Part shown: positions 1-7,003 of the stretch, one piece after another | Position numbering within the stretch: position 1 is the stretch's first letter | Layout: each line of letters starts with the position of its first letter | Assembly (NCBI GenBank): GCA_964615845.1 | Contig: CAZTRC010000014.1 | Coordinates: forward strand, 1 to 16,897 | Direction of reading: 5' to 3' | DNA length: 16,897 bases | DNA from: CAYRQF01 sp964615845 | GTDB taxonomy: Bacteria > Patescibacteriota > Minisyncoccia > Phycocordibacterales > CSBR16-119 | The notes under the pieces: model-generated | Told to the model about the DNA's origin: nothing | Database searches by the model: none | What the model saw: only the letters and a program-made list of their open reading frames with translations | Translations under genes and position numbers: made by a program

Positions 1-1792
1 CGTTGTTGCCCGACCAGACGCCGACAGCGATGTTTGGCGTGTAGCCCATCATCCACGCATCTTTGTTGTTGTTGGTGGTTCCGGTTTTGCCGGCGACATC
101 GACGCCTCCGAAATAGATGAAAGAGTTCGCGCCAAAGAGCGGCGTGCGCGCGGTGTTGTCGGAGAGGATGTCGGAAATAGTGCGCGCAGCATTTTCATCG
201 AGAACCCTTTGTCCGCCGATCGGTCGGAATTCCTCCAAGAGTTTGCCGTTTGCATCTTCGACTTTCAGAATTGATTGCGGCTCGAGGCGGATGCCTTCGT
301 TCGCGAAAACTCCGTATGACGAGACCATATCAAGGAGTGTGACTTCGCCGCCTCCGAGGACGAGGGTGAGGCCGTATGTGTTGGCGCTGCCGAGGGTCTT
401 GATACCCATGTTCTTGGCAGTCTTGAGAGAGTCTTCGAGTTTGGTCAAGTAGAGAAGCTGGACAGATGGGACGTTTCTGGATTGTGCGAGAGCGTTACGC
501 AAACTTATCGGTCCGACGAAGGCGCCATCGTAGTTGCCTGGGCTGTAGCATTTGTCCTGTCCGCCGGTCTTGGCCTTACCGTAAGGATCGCACGTCGATT
601 GGAACTCTGTCGGGACGTCAAAGAGGACGGTGTTTGGGGTGAAACCTTTGGCGAACGCTGTGGCGTAGATAAAAGGCTTGAAGGAAGATCCTGGTTGGCG
701 TTTGGCGAGGGCCACGTTGAATTTGCCATCAATCTCAGGGTCGAAGTAATCGCGTGAGCCGACCATAGTCAGGATTTGTCCGGTCTTCGGGTCGGTAGCG
801 ACGAGCGAAGCATTCTCGGCATCGGATTCTTTTTCATTTAGGAGCGCGTGCTTCAAGACAATTTTCTCGGCCGCCTCCTGGAGTTCGTAATCAAGCGTTG
901 TCGTGACCCGAAGTCCGCCCGCCTCTACCACGTCCTTGCCATATTTTCCTTCCAAATATTCACGGACATAGAAAACGAAATGCGGCGCCTTGATGCCCCA
1001 GCGATCTTGTGGCTGGAAAGTCACAACTTCGAGCTTGGCCGATTCGAATTCTTCATCGGTGATGAAGCCGAGTGAATGCATCTTGCCGAGGACTAAGTTC
1101 TTGCGCGCTTCGAGGAGACCGAGGTTTTGGCCGTATGGAGAATATCTGGTCGGCGCTTGAGGCATGGCGGCGAGGTAGGCCGATTCGGCAACGGTGAGAT
1201 CGGCTGGCTCTTTGCCGAAGAATGCATTCGTCGCTTCCTTGATGCCGTAAATGCTCCCACCGTAAGGCGATTCGTTTAGATAGATTTCGAGAATTTCATC
1301 TTTCTCGAGTTCTCGTTCTATTTTGACCGCGAGAAATACTTCTTTGAGTTTTCGGGAAATTTTCTTGTCGGTAGTTAGGAGTGAGTTCTTGACGATTTGC
1401 TGAGTGATGGTCGAACCTCCTTGGCTGAAGCCGCCGGATTTCAAGTTGGCCAAAAGCGCGCGGATGATGGAGCGGATTTGGATGCCGTTGTGAGAATAAA
1501 ACTTTTCGTCTTCGATGGCGACCGTCGCCTCTTTGATATTCTCACCCATCTCGTCGGCGGTGATGACGGTGCGCTTGATATCTTGGTGGATGTCATAAAG
1601 GAGGACTTCGCCAGTGCGGTCGTAAATCTTGGTCGAGCGAGCGATGCGGCGTTCGTCAAAAGAGCGGAAATCTGGGACTTTCAGGGTCGCGATCCAAATG
1701 ATAATAATGCCGACGCCGAGGAGCCCCGCGATCAAGCTCAAAAGCCCGGCGTTAATAAGAAGATGTTTGTGTTTTTTGAAATGTTTAATCAT
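1..1792 (-). CDS. Class A penicillin-binding protein (PBP1A-like), C-terminal end beyond window
   Basis: Bifunctional peptidoglycan synthase: glycosyltransferase plus DD-transpeptidase, anchored in the membrane with its catalytic domains outside. Read on the minus strand from ATG at 1790-1792, it gives 597 residues before the window edge. Residues 1-10 are basic and 11-37 form one membrane helix. The GT51 domain shows EDEKFYSHNG (94-103, catalytic Glu94) and GGSTITQQ (125-132). The transpeptidase domain shows GSSFKP (nucleophile Ser370, Lys373), SRN (438-440) and KTG (569-571), the three class A motifs in order. The protein is complete through KTG; only the end of the transpeptidase domain and any tail are missing. 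It diverges from tyrS across a very short gap. No Shine-Dalgarno sequence is seen. Family assignment is firm; the exact paralogue (PBP1A, 1C or 2A) is not decided. Confidence 0.95.
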   Translation of the reverse strand, partial: MIKHFKKHKHLLINAGLLSLIAGLLGVGIIIIWIATLKVPDFRSFDERRIARSTKIYDRTGEVLLYDIHQDIKRTVITADEMGENIKEATVAIEDEKFYSHNGIQIRSIIRALLANLKSGGFSQGGSTITQQIVKNSLLTTDKKISRKLKEVFLAVKIERELEKDEILEIYLNESPYGGSIYGIKEATNAFFGKEPADLTVAESAYLAAMPQAPTRYSPYGQNLGLLEARKNLVLGKMHSLGFITDEEFESAKLEVVTFQPQDRWGIKAPHFVFYVREYLEGKYGKDVVEAGGLRVTTTLDYELQEAAEKIVLKHALLNEKESDAENASLVATDPKTGQILTMVGSRDYFDPEIDGKFNVALAKRQPGSSFKPFIYATAFAKGFTPNTVLFDVPTEFQSTCDPYGKAKTGGQDKCYSPGNYDGAFVGPISLRNALAQSRNVPSVQLLYLTKLEDSLKTAKNMGIKTLGSANTYGLTLVLGGGEVTLLDMVSSYGVFANEGIRLEPQSILKVEDANGKLLEEFRPIGGQRVLDENAARTISDILSDNTARTPLFGANSFIYFGGVDVAGKTGTTNNNKDAWMMGYTPNIAVGVWSGNN

Positions 1793-1800
1793 TACTTTAA

Positions 1801-1809
1801 ATCTTAGCA
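1801..1809 (-). promoter_or_regulatory. Extended -10 promoter of the PBP gene
   Basis: On the minus strand TGC-TAAGAT fits an extended -10 (TGnTAnnnT). Its end is 8 nt from the PBP ATG, so transcription would start 0-2 nt before the start codon. No -35 consensus was found. Predicted from sequence only. Confidence 0.5.
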
Positions 1810-1815
1810 GAAAAA

Positions 1816-1824
1816 TGGTAAATT
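1816..1824 (+). promoter_or_regulatory. Extended -10 promoter of tyrS, leaderless geometry
   Basis: TGG-TAAATT is followed by six bases and then the tyrS ATG. A start point 6-7 nt after the hexamer would fall on or next to the A of the ATG, so the mRNA should be leaderless. It overlaps back to back with the PBP promoter in the short divergent gap. Confidence 0.55.
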
Positions 1825-1830
1825 TGTGCC

Positions 1831-3036
1831 ATGGTTAATACAGACGTAAAGAAGATTGATGAATTACTCACGCGCGGCGTTGAGGAGGTAATTGATAAAG
1901 AAGAACTCAAAAAGGCCTTGATGTCCGGCAAGCAGCTTCGGATAAAGCTCGGAAACGACCCAACTAGTCCGAATTTGCATTTAGGGCGCTCGATTCCAAT
2001 CTTGAAATTGAAAGACTTCCAGGATTTGGGACACAAAGCCGTTTTTATTGTCGGAGACTTTACCGGCCTAATTGGCGACACCTCCGACAAAGATGCCGAG
2101 CGTCCAATGCTCGACATGAAGACGATCAAGGAGAACCTTAAAACATACAAAGAACAAGTTGGGAAAATCATTGATCTCTCAAAAGCCGAATTTCATTTCA
2201 ATTCAAAATGGCTTTCTAAGCTCACCTTCGCCGAAATAAATGAATTGGCTAGTGTCTTTTCTTTAAATTCGTTCATCCAGCGCGACATTATTCGCCGCCG
2301 CCTTGTCGCCGGGAAGCCGGTGTCGCTCCGTGAAGTTTTGTATCCGATCATGCAAGGTTACGATTCGGTGCAGGTACAAGCCGACGTTGAGCTTGGCGGC
2401 ACAGACCAGAGATTCAATCTCTTGGCCGGAAGAGATTTGCAGAAAAAATTTGGTCAGAAAGAACAAAGCATTGTCATGGGTCCGCTTGTAGAAGGAACGG
2501 ATGGACGAAAAATGTCTTCGAGCTGGGGTAACACAATAAATCTTCTCGACAAACCAGGCGACATGTATGGAAAGGTCATGTCTGTTCGAGACGATCTAAT
2601 TATTCGCTACTTCGAACTCATGACGCGCACCTCGCGTCCCGCCATTCATGAATACGAAAAAAAGATGAAGGCTGGCGAAAACCCAAAGAAAGTCAAAATG
2701 GCTCTCGCTTCGGAAATCGTCCGCATGTATCACGGTGATGATGCAGCGATATCGGCCGAAGAGAATTGGGAGAAAACTTTTTCGGCTGGAGAAATTCCGA
2801 CAGACATCAAGACCGTCAAAGTAAAAATCAAAATTCCTCTCGTAGAAATCCTGATCAAGGAGGGAATTGTGGCCTCCAAGTCAGAATTCCGCCGCCTCGT
2901 CGAAGAAGGTGCCATCAAATTCCGCGGAAAACTAGAAGAGAAGAAAATAATTGATCCAAACACCCTCGCCTCTGAAACCGGCGCGCTCCGGATAGGGAAG
3001 AAGAGGTTCTTGAAGATTGAAATAATCAAGAACTAA
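1831..3036 (+). CDS. tyrS: Tyrosyl-tRNA synthetase
   Basis: Class I aminoacyl-tRNA synthetase that charges tRNA-Tyr with tyrosine in the cytoplasm. It has 401 residues, close to the family norm of about 400-425. The Rossmann catalytic domain carries the HIGH-like signature as HLGR (residues 50-53) after GNDPTSPN, then FQDLGHKAVFIVGDFTGLIGD, and the second signature as KMSSS (227-231). This layout resembles the TyrZ-type subgroup. An S4 RNA-binding domain lies at about 333-395 (PLVEILIKEGIVASKSEFRRL). The start at 1831 is chosen because it fits the domain and lies six bases after an extended -10 box; the ATG at 1815 is in another frame. The only oddity is Arg at the last HIGH position, a position known to vary in TyrRS. 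Confidence 0.97.
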   Translation: MVNTDVKKIDELLTRGVEEVIDKEELKKALMSGKQLRIKLGNDPTSPNLHLGRSIPILKLKDFQDLGHKAVFIVGDFTGLIGDTSDKDAERPMLDMKTIKENLKTYKEQVGKIIDLSKAEFHFNSKWLSKLTFAEINELASVFSLNSFIQRDIIRRRLVAGKPVSLREVLYPIMQGYDSVQVQADVELGGTDQRFNLLAGRDLQKKFGQKEQSIVMGPLVEGTDGRKMSSSWGNTINLLDKPGDMYGKVMSVRDDLIIRYFELMTRTSRPAIHEYEKKMKAGENPKKVKMALASEIVRMYHGDDAAISAEENWEKTFSAGEIPTDIKTVKVKIKIPLVEILIKEGIVASKSEFRRLVEEGAIKFRGKLEEKKIIDPNTLASETGALRIGKKRFLKIEIIKN

Positions 3037-3064
3037 AGAAAATTCCGGGCTATAAAGCCCGGAA
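3037..3064 (-). terminator. Intrinsic terminator after the 3082-3561 gene, possibly shared with tyrS
   Basis: A 9-bp perfect stem (TTCCGGGCT at 3043-3051 and AGCCCGGAA at 3056-3064) has a 4-nt loop. Read on the minus strand it is followed by TTTTCTTTAG, a good U-tract, so it should end the minus-strand gene. On the plus strand the tail is not T-rich, so termination of tyrS here is less certain. Confidence 0.75.
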
Positions 3065-3081
3065 CTCATAACACCGCCTTT

Positions 3082-3561
3082 TTACTTTGGACGCATCTTT
3101 TTCAAATGGACCATGGTGTCCTCCCACCTTTCGCCAGCAGGGAAGTATTCATCTCGAAAATATGCATCGTTCCTGTGTCCTGGTTCGTCCGTCCACATCC
3201 AACTATTTACCTTGTGCGAATAGGCATAAGGACGGAGGCGCCCGGGTTTTATGATGGTGGCGAAATGATAGCCACCCTTTGCCAACTCTTTGTTTAGGCA
3301 AGAAACCGCTTTCTTCAAGGCTTCAATGTTTTCTCCATCAAGGGGTCTGAGAAGCAGGCATATCCCATTAGCGCTATCAGAACCGTATTCTATGAAGTGA
3401 TCTTCTACTTCTTTTCGAAGCTCGCCAGCTAATTCGTTTACAAGCCTTTTCCTCTTATCAAGCAGCTCCTTTTTTCTTTTTGCCTCTTTTTGTCGTTCTC
3501 TTCTTTTTTCTTGTTTAGAGAGATTCTTTCTCAAGGCATCAATCTCTTGTTTGGTTTTCAT
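3082..3561 (-). CDS. Hypothetical charged protein, N-terminal coiled coil
   Basis: A 159-residue soluble protein that I do not recognise. Residues 1-52 are almost only Lys, Arg, Glu, Leu and Ala (KQEIDALRKNLSKQEKRRER and similar), typical of a long basic helix or coiled coil. Residues 53-159 look like a small folded domain with ICLLLRPLDGENIEALKKA, GGYHFATIIKPGRLRPYAYS and a Trp/aromatic stretch SWMWTDEPGHRNDAYF. No signal peptide or membrane helix. The gene has its own -10 box upstream and its own terminator downstream, so it appears to be a single-gene unit, which supports it as real. Function unknown; the basic helix could bind nucleic acid, but nothing here proves that. Confidence 0.8.
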   Translation of the reverse strand: MKTKQEIDALRKNLSKQEKRRERQKEAKRKKELLDKRKRLVNELAGELRKEVEDHFIEYGSDSANGICLLLRPLDGENIEALKKAVSCLNKELAKGGYHFATIIKPGRLRPYAYSHKVNSWMWTDEPGHRNDAYFRDEYFPAGERWEDTMVHLKKMRPK

Positions 3562-3581
3562 GGCGCTTGGTTTTGAGGGGG

Positions 3582-3587
3582 ATTATA
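3582..3587 (-). promoter_or_regulatory. -10 box of the 3082-3561 gene
   Basis: A perfect TATAAT on the minus strand ends 20 nt before the ATG, giving a leader of about 13-15 nt without a Shine-Dalgarno sequence. No convincing -35 box. Confidence 0.5.
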
Positions 3588-3701
3588 GACAAATATGAAC
3601 TTTTATGATAAAAATAGACTAGCAAACACTGTTTTTAAAATTGATTTCTTAAAATATGTTTGATTACAACGATTTAATAAAAAATAAAGTAACAAAACTT
3701 C

Positions 3702-3717
3702 GTCTAAAATTGTAGAC
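3702..3717 (+). promoter_or_regulatory. Palindromic operator candidate over the -10 region of the TrmB-like gene
   Basis: The inverted repeat GTCTA-N6-TAGAC lies directly before the regulator gene. It overlaps TAAAAT (3705-3710), a possible -10 box that ends 10 nt from the ATG. A repressor bound here would block its own promoter, so autoregulation by the TrmB-like protein is the simplest reading. Inference from position and symmetry. Confidence 0.45.
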
Positions 3718-3720
3718 AGT

Positions 3721-4467
3721 ATGCAAAATAAGAAGCAAAAACTGATGGATATTATGGGATTCTCGGACAAGAAAGCCAGAGTGTATTTGGCGCTTCTAGG
3801 GTCTGGCGAAGCCCAAGTTACATATCTGGCTCGTAAATGCGGTCTCAAACGTACAACCATTTACAATATTCTTCCTGAGCTTCAAGAAGAAGGACTTATT
3901 AAAACAACCAAACAAAATGGTCGGACACTTTATTATGTCGACGACACTCGGGATCTCGAGCGTGTGATTGAAACCAAATCAAAAGGTTTGCAGGAATTAT
4001 TGCCCGAGCTAAAAAAAGTTCAGAATGTTTTAAGTGTCAGGCCAAAAATAGTTTTATATGAAGGCGAAGGAGGGATGAAGCAGCTCTATCAAGAAATCAT
4101 TGATACAGTTTCGCCAGGTGATAAAATTTTAACCTATATCGGACTCGAAAATTTCGACAATTTTATTTCTACCGAGGTTTTACATGATTATGTCAGTCAA
4201 AGAATTGCCAAACGTGTTGTAAATAGGGTGATTGCCTCGCCTGATGAAAAATCAGCAGAGCTTCTCAAATCCTCCGCCGAGGAACTTCGGGAAATGAAAA
4301 TTATAAAAGATGTAAAAGAAGTTTTTAGCTCTGATATGAAGATATTCGGAAATAAAGTTGCTTTTCTTTCGTACAAAGAGAACTTCTTTTCTGTAGTAAT
4401 TGAGAGCAAAGAAATTTCAACTCTGTTGCGCAGCGCGTTTGAAGTGATTTGGCAAAATACTAAATAA
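3721..4467 (+). CDS. TrmB-like transcriptional regulator
   Basis: A 248-residue DNA-binding regulator. Residues 1-75 form a winged helix-turn-helix of the TrmB/MarR-like type: FSDKKARVYLALLGSGEAQV, then YLARKCGLKRTTIYNILPEL (recognition helix) and a wing KTTKQNGRTLYYV. A helical linker (about 76-105) is followed by a C-terminal domain (about 108-245) with VLYEGEGGMKQLYQEIID and SDMKIFGNKVAFLSYKENFF. This pattern is common in TrmB-like proteins, where the domain is related to the phospholipase D fold and senses a ligand. TrmB proteins are best known from archaea, where they control sugar uptake; the ligand here is unknown. The gene stands alone between a palindromic promoter and a strong bidirectional terminator. 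Start chosen at the ATG just after the palindrome. Confidence 0.88.
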   Translation: MQNKKQKLMDIMGFSDKKARVYLALLGSGEAQVTYLARKCGLKRTTIYNILPELQEEGLIKTTKQNGRTLYYVDDTRDLERVIETKSKGLQELLPELKKVQNVLSVRPKIVLYEGEGGMKQLYQEIIDTVSPGDKILTYIGLENFDNFISTEVLHDYVSQRIAKRVVNRVIASPDEKSAELLKSSAEELREMKIIKDVKEVFSSDMKIFGNKVAFLSYKENFFSVVIESKEISTLLRSAFEVIWQNTK

Positions 4468-4501
4468 ATCAAAAATCCGCTAAGTGGCGGATTTTTGATT
4501 T
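4466..4501. terminator. Bidirectional intrinsic terminator between convergent genes
   Basis: A 15-bp perfect stem (4466-4480 with 4487-4501) has a 6-nt loop, GC at the loop side and A/T runs at the base. It gives a T-rich tail on both strands. It begins inside the stop codon of the regulator and ends 14 nt from the stop of the acidic protein gene, so it can serve both. Confidence 0.9.
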
Positions 4502-4514
4502 GCCTATTTAGTTC

Positions 4515-4712
4515 TTACGCCCATTCGTCTGTTTTGTAGTCGTCGAGCGGATTGTAGCTCGCCTCGTCTTTGTCGAGGTCATCATCGTCATCTTCGAGGT
4601 CATCGTCCTCTAGATCTAAATCCTCCGGATCTGTGTCTTCGAGTGGCGCGTCGGTGTCGTCGCTAAGCTCACTTGCGAATACTCCCGATGCGTATAGTTC
4701 TTCGTCTCTCAT
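4515..4712 (-). CDS. Small highly acidic protein, unknown function
   Basis: 65 residues from ATG at 4710-4712 (MRDEELYASGVFASELSDD). A further in-frame ATG at 4778 exists, but the extra N-terminus comes from AT-rich promoter-like DNA, so the shorter start is preferred. Residues 20-50 are dominated by Asp and Glu (DLDLEDDDLEDDDDDLDKDE), followed by a tail SYNPLDDYKTDEWA. No membrane segment or signal. It lies downstream of ruvC on the same strand, 118 nt away, and ends at a strong shared terminator. The acidic tail could mimic DNA or bind a basic partner such as RNA polymerase or a nucleoid protein; this is speculation. Low complexity makes any homology claim weak. Confidence 0.65.
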   Translation of the reverse strand: MRDEELYASGVFASELSDDTDAPLEDTDPEDLDLEDDDLEDDDDDLDKDEASYNPLDDYKTDEWA

Positions 4713-4830
4713 TTGTATAAAACTTATTATTAATTTTAAAGTTACGCTAGTTTTAACAAATCCGTATTTTATTGGCAAGAGTTTACAAACCCGGCTGTGG
4801 ATAGCGTAATTTAGTAAGTCGTAAGTCGGG

Positions 4831-5313
4831 CTACGACGGGCGGTATGAACAGAGCCCGGTGATGGCGATAGCTATAGCGTCTATCTCATCGTCTTGCTTC
4901 ACTGTCGCCGGCAGGTCGATGAGTTTCGCGACCATGGAGTGCACTTGCTCCTTTGTTGCTTTGCCGTAGCCGGTGACAGCGCTCTTGATCTGGAGCGGGG
5001 TGTATTCGAGGATTTCAAGTCCGTGCGAGCCAGCGATATATATAATGACGCCGCGTGCCTCAGAGACGCCCATGGCCGTCTTTGCATTATTTTCGAAATA
5101 TAATTTTTCGATGGCGAGTTTTTGCGGCTGCCATTTCTTGACCATAGCTTCAATCTCTTCGCCGATGAGCAAGAGGCGTTCGTTTAAGGGAAGAGTCTTT
5201 GAAGTCTTGAAACAATTCGAATACAGAATCTTTTCTTTGTGGTCGCCCACGTTCTTTTCGAGCACAGCAATACCGACGCGCTCGTATCCGGGATCAATGC
5301 CGAGTATTTTCAT
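4831..5313 (-). CDS. ruvC: Crossover junction endodeoxyribonuclease RuvC
   Basis: Holliday junction resolvase that nicks four-way DNA junctions symmetrically after RuvAB branch migration. 160 residues, a normal length. The RNase H-like fold is evident: MKILGIDPGYERVGIAV with catalytic Asp7, AIEKLYFENN with catalytic Glu69, and DDEIDAIAIAI with Asp142 and Asp145, matching the four acidic residues of the family. The Lys-rich TGYGKATKEQVHSMV region (114-128) is the usual basic segment before the last motif. It lies downstream of yebC and ruvB on the same strand; ruvA is not in this window. A TATACA box 8 nt before the ATG suggests its own promoter with a nearly leaderless mRNA. Confidence 0.96.
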   Translation of the reverse strand: MKILGIDPGYERVGIAVLEKNVGDHKEKILYSNCFKTSKTLPLNERLLLIGEEIEAMVKKWQPQKLAIEKLYFENNAKTAMGVSEARGVIIYIAGSHGLEILEYTPLQIKSAVTGYGKATKEQVHSMVAKLIDLPATVKQDDEIDAIAIAITGLCSYRPS

Positions 5314-5321
5314 ACGATCAG

Positions 5322-5327
5322 TGTATA
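5322..5327 (-). promoter_or_regulatory. -10 candidate of ruvC
   Basis: TATACA on the minus strand, with 8 nt between it and the ATG. A 7-bp inverted repeat (GGGCTAA at 5336-5342, TTAGCCC at 5366-5372) and a small palindrome GGCTAATAGCC lie just upstream. They could be an operator or a weak terminator of the yebC transcript, but no U-tract follows. Confidence 0.35.
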
Positions 5328-5400
5328 GATTCTATGGGCTAATAGCCAGTGGTTAGGGTAAAACTTTAGCCCTTATTCTCATGAATATGGTCTAAGGTTT

Positions 5401-5916
5401 TTATTCCGCGCTTGTGAAAACTTCTTGGACGTCGTCCTGGTCTTCGAGAGCGTCGACGAGAAGTCCAATCTTTTCAGAATCCTCATCCGATAATTCAGTT
5501 TTCATGTTTGCCGTCCAAGAGCCCTCAGGCGAGCGAGTGAAATTCCAAGCGACAGATCCGACTCCGCCAAGCGCGGTACCGTGAAGGTCGAGGAGGTGGC
5601 GCATTTCTTGCGCGGTCCTGTTGTTGTTGTCGGTCAGTGCCGTGATGATGAGACCAACGCCGCCCGGTCCGTAAGCTTCGAATATAACAGGCTGTAAATC
5701 TGCGCCGTCAGTCTTCTTGATCGCGCGCTCGATGTTGTCACTTGGCATGTTTTCCTTGCGCGCTTTTTCGATTGCAGCTTTGAGCCCTGGTGAATTGAGA
5801 TTGCCAGCAGCCTTTTTCGCTTCAAGAGTTATGAGTTTTGCCAGTTTTCCGAAAACTTTGGATTTCTTTTCGTTATTGTCCGCCATTTTTCCTAGTTTTT
5901 TGTGTGTTGATCCCAT
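5401..5916 (-). CDS. yebC: Shortened YebC/TACO1 family protein
   Basis: YebC/TACO1 proteins have been described as transcription regulators and, more recently, as factors that help ribosomes through difficult peptide stretches. This copy has 171 residues against the usual 240-250. The N-terminal part matches domain 1 (KVFGKLAKLITLEAKKA, then GLKAAIEKARKENMPSDNIERAIKK), followed by FEAYGPGGVGLIITALTDNNNRTAQEMRHL and GSVAWNF. The family's middle segment is then absent and the sequence goes straight to the C-terminal piece ELSDEDSEKIGLLVDALEDQDDVQEVF. The reading frame is open throughout, so this is an internal deletion and not a frameshift. The N-terminus is also shorter than the usual MAGHSKWANIKHRK type. 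The ATG follows the ruvB stop after a single base, implying translational coupling. Confidence 0.9.
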   Translation of the reverse strand: MGSTHKKLGKMADNNEKKSKVFGKLAKLITLEAKKAAGNLNSPGLKAAIEKARKENMPSDNIERAIKKTDGADLQPVIFEAYGPGGVGLIITALTDNNNRTAQEMRHLLDLHGTALGGVGSVAWNFTRSPEGSWTANMKTELSDEDSEKIGLLVDALEDQDDVQEVFTSAE

Positions 5917-5917
5917 A

Positions 5918-6880
5918 CTATTTTTTGATATTCAAATGTTCGTAAGCTTTTGTTGTCGCGATTCTTCCTCTTGGGGTCCTTTCAATAAACCCGAGCTGCA
6001 AAAGATACGGTTCGATGACTTCTTCGATCGTCGCCTCTTCTTCGCTTGTCGCCGCCGCGAGCGTGCCGAGACCAACTGGGCCACCGTTAAATTTTTCTAT
6101 CAAAGCTTTCAGGACGCTTCTGTCTGTGTCGAAAAGTCCGACATCGTCGACGCCGAGGAGCTCCAAAGCCTTCCTGACATTGTCTGTCGTGAGCGTCGAT
6201 TTGTTTACTTGAGCGTAATCGCGCGCGCGTTTCAAAAAGTAGTTCGCGGTGCGGGGAGTGAAACGGCTACGTTTGGCGATTTCTTTGATTGCTTCGTCTT
6301 CGGTTTCTATGCCTAGAATTTTACTTGAGCGGGTGAGGATCTTTTCCATTTCCGCGTTCGTATAAAATTCGAGCCTGTGTGTGCCTCCGGAAAACCTGGA
6401 GCGGAGCGGGGCAGAGATGAGCGCTGGACGCGTGGTCGCGGCGATGAGTGTGAAAGCCGGAATGTCGAGCTGGATCGTCCTGGCCGACGGGCCTTTACCG
6501 AGGATGATATCGAGAACGCCGGACTCCATGGCGGGGTAGAGGATTTCCTCGACCATTTTGTTTAGTCGATGTATCTCATCGATAAAAAGAATATCGCCAG
6601 GAGATAAATTTGTAAGTATCGAAGCCAAGTCGCCGACTTTTTCTATCGCGGGACCCGATGTCACCTTCATCTGGCGTCCGGATTCTTTGGCAATCAAATG
6701 CGCGAGGGTGGTTTTGCCAAGCCCTGCTGGTCCATGAAAGAGAAGATGTTCGGGAACATGATTGCGCTCCTCGGCCGCTTGTATGAGGATTTTTAAATTC
6801 TTTTTTATTTTCTCCTGACCGATGTATTCGTCCCATGTGCCAGGCCTTAGTTGATTGTCTAAAAAGATATCGTTTTCCAT
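5918..6880 (-). CDS. ruvB: Holliday junction branch migration ATPase RuvB
   Basis: AAA+ motor that drives branch migration with RuvA as a double hexamer ring. 320 residues, close to the usual 330-350. Walker A is GPAGLGKT (50-57), Walker B is ILFIDEIH (97-104), sensor 1 is AATTR (146-150), and the arginine finger region is PLRSRF (157-162). The family usually has LRDRFG; here it is LRSRFSGG. The C-terminal winged helix contains TIEEVIEPYLLQLGFIERTPRGR. The start MENDIFLDNQ is chosen over an upstream in-frame ATG at 6952 because the longer form would run through the promoter and the palindromic element. It is first in the minus-strand ruvB-yebC-ruvC order, with a perfect TATAAT six bases before its ATG. 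Confidence 0.96.
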   Translation of the reverse strand: MENDIFLDNQLRPGTWDEYIGQEKIKKNLKILIQAAEERNHVPEHLLFHGPAGLGKTTLAHLIAKESGRQMKVTSGPAIEKVGDLASILTNLSPGDILFIDEIHRLNKMVEEILYPAMESGVLDIILGKGPSARTIQLDIPAFTLIAATTRPALISAPLRSRFSGGTHRLEFYTNAEMEKILTRSSKILGIETEDEAIKEIAKRSRFTPRTANYFLKRARDYAQVNKSTLTTDNVRKALELLGVDDVGLFDTDRSVLKALIEKFNGGPVGLGTLAAATSEEEATIEEVIEPYLLQLGFIERTPRGRIATTKAYEHLNIKK

Positions 6881-6886
6881 GTTTTG

Positions 6887-6892
6887 ATTATA
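6887..6892 (-). promoter_or_regulatory. -10 box of ruvB, leaderless geometry
   Basis: A perfect TATAAT on the minus strand is followed by six bases and then the ruvB ATG. The palindromic element at 6901-6968 ends 8 nt upstream of the hexamer, so any -35 region would lie inside its arm; no -35 consensus is visible there. Confidence 0.7.
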
Positions 6893-6900
6893 GCGCCTTG

Positions 6901-6968
6901 CCCCCACACCTACTTTTTGATCGCGCCAAAGGCGCATGTCGTAGACCATCAAAAAGTAGGTGTGGGGG
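6901..6968 (+). repeat. Palindromic element copy 1 (two-hairpin loop)
   Basis: 21-bp perfect inverted arms (6901-6921 and 6948-6968), outer end CCCCCACACCTA, inner end CTTTTTGAT. The 26-nt interior holds two small hairpins in the order GCGCC-AAA-GGCGC then GTC-GTA-GAC. Arm positions 13-14 are CT, paired to AG, where other copies have TA paired to TA, so the change is compensated. It lies between divergent promoters: the ruvB -10 is 8 nt to the left and a TTGACA box touches its right end. Strand is given as the orientation in which the GCGCC hairpin comes first. Confidence 0.93.
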
Positions 6969-6997
6969 TTGACAAATATTTATATCCATGCTATATA
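6969..6997 (+). promoter_or_regulatory. Sigma-70-type promoter, divergent from ruvB
   Basis: A perfect -35 TTGACA (6969-6974), a 17-bp spacer and TATATA (6992-6997). The -35 box starts at the base after the palindromic element. The predicted start is about 7004. No convincing gene follows, so it probably drives a non-coding RNA. Confidence 0.7.
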
Positions 6998-7003
6998 TAA
7001 ATC

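Noticed and set aside
1397..1807. 136-codon plus-strand ORF opposite the PBP gene
   Set aside because: The minus strand encodes the GT51 domain with all its motifs across the same bases.
4811..4837. Terminator after ruvC
   Set aside because: GTCGTA/TACGAC can form a 6-bp hairpin and GTAAGTC is repeated twice, but the hairpin overlaps the ruvC stop and no T-tract follows on the minus strand.
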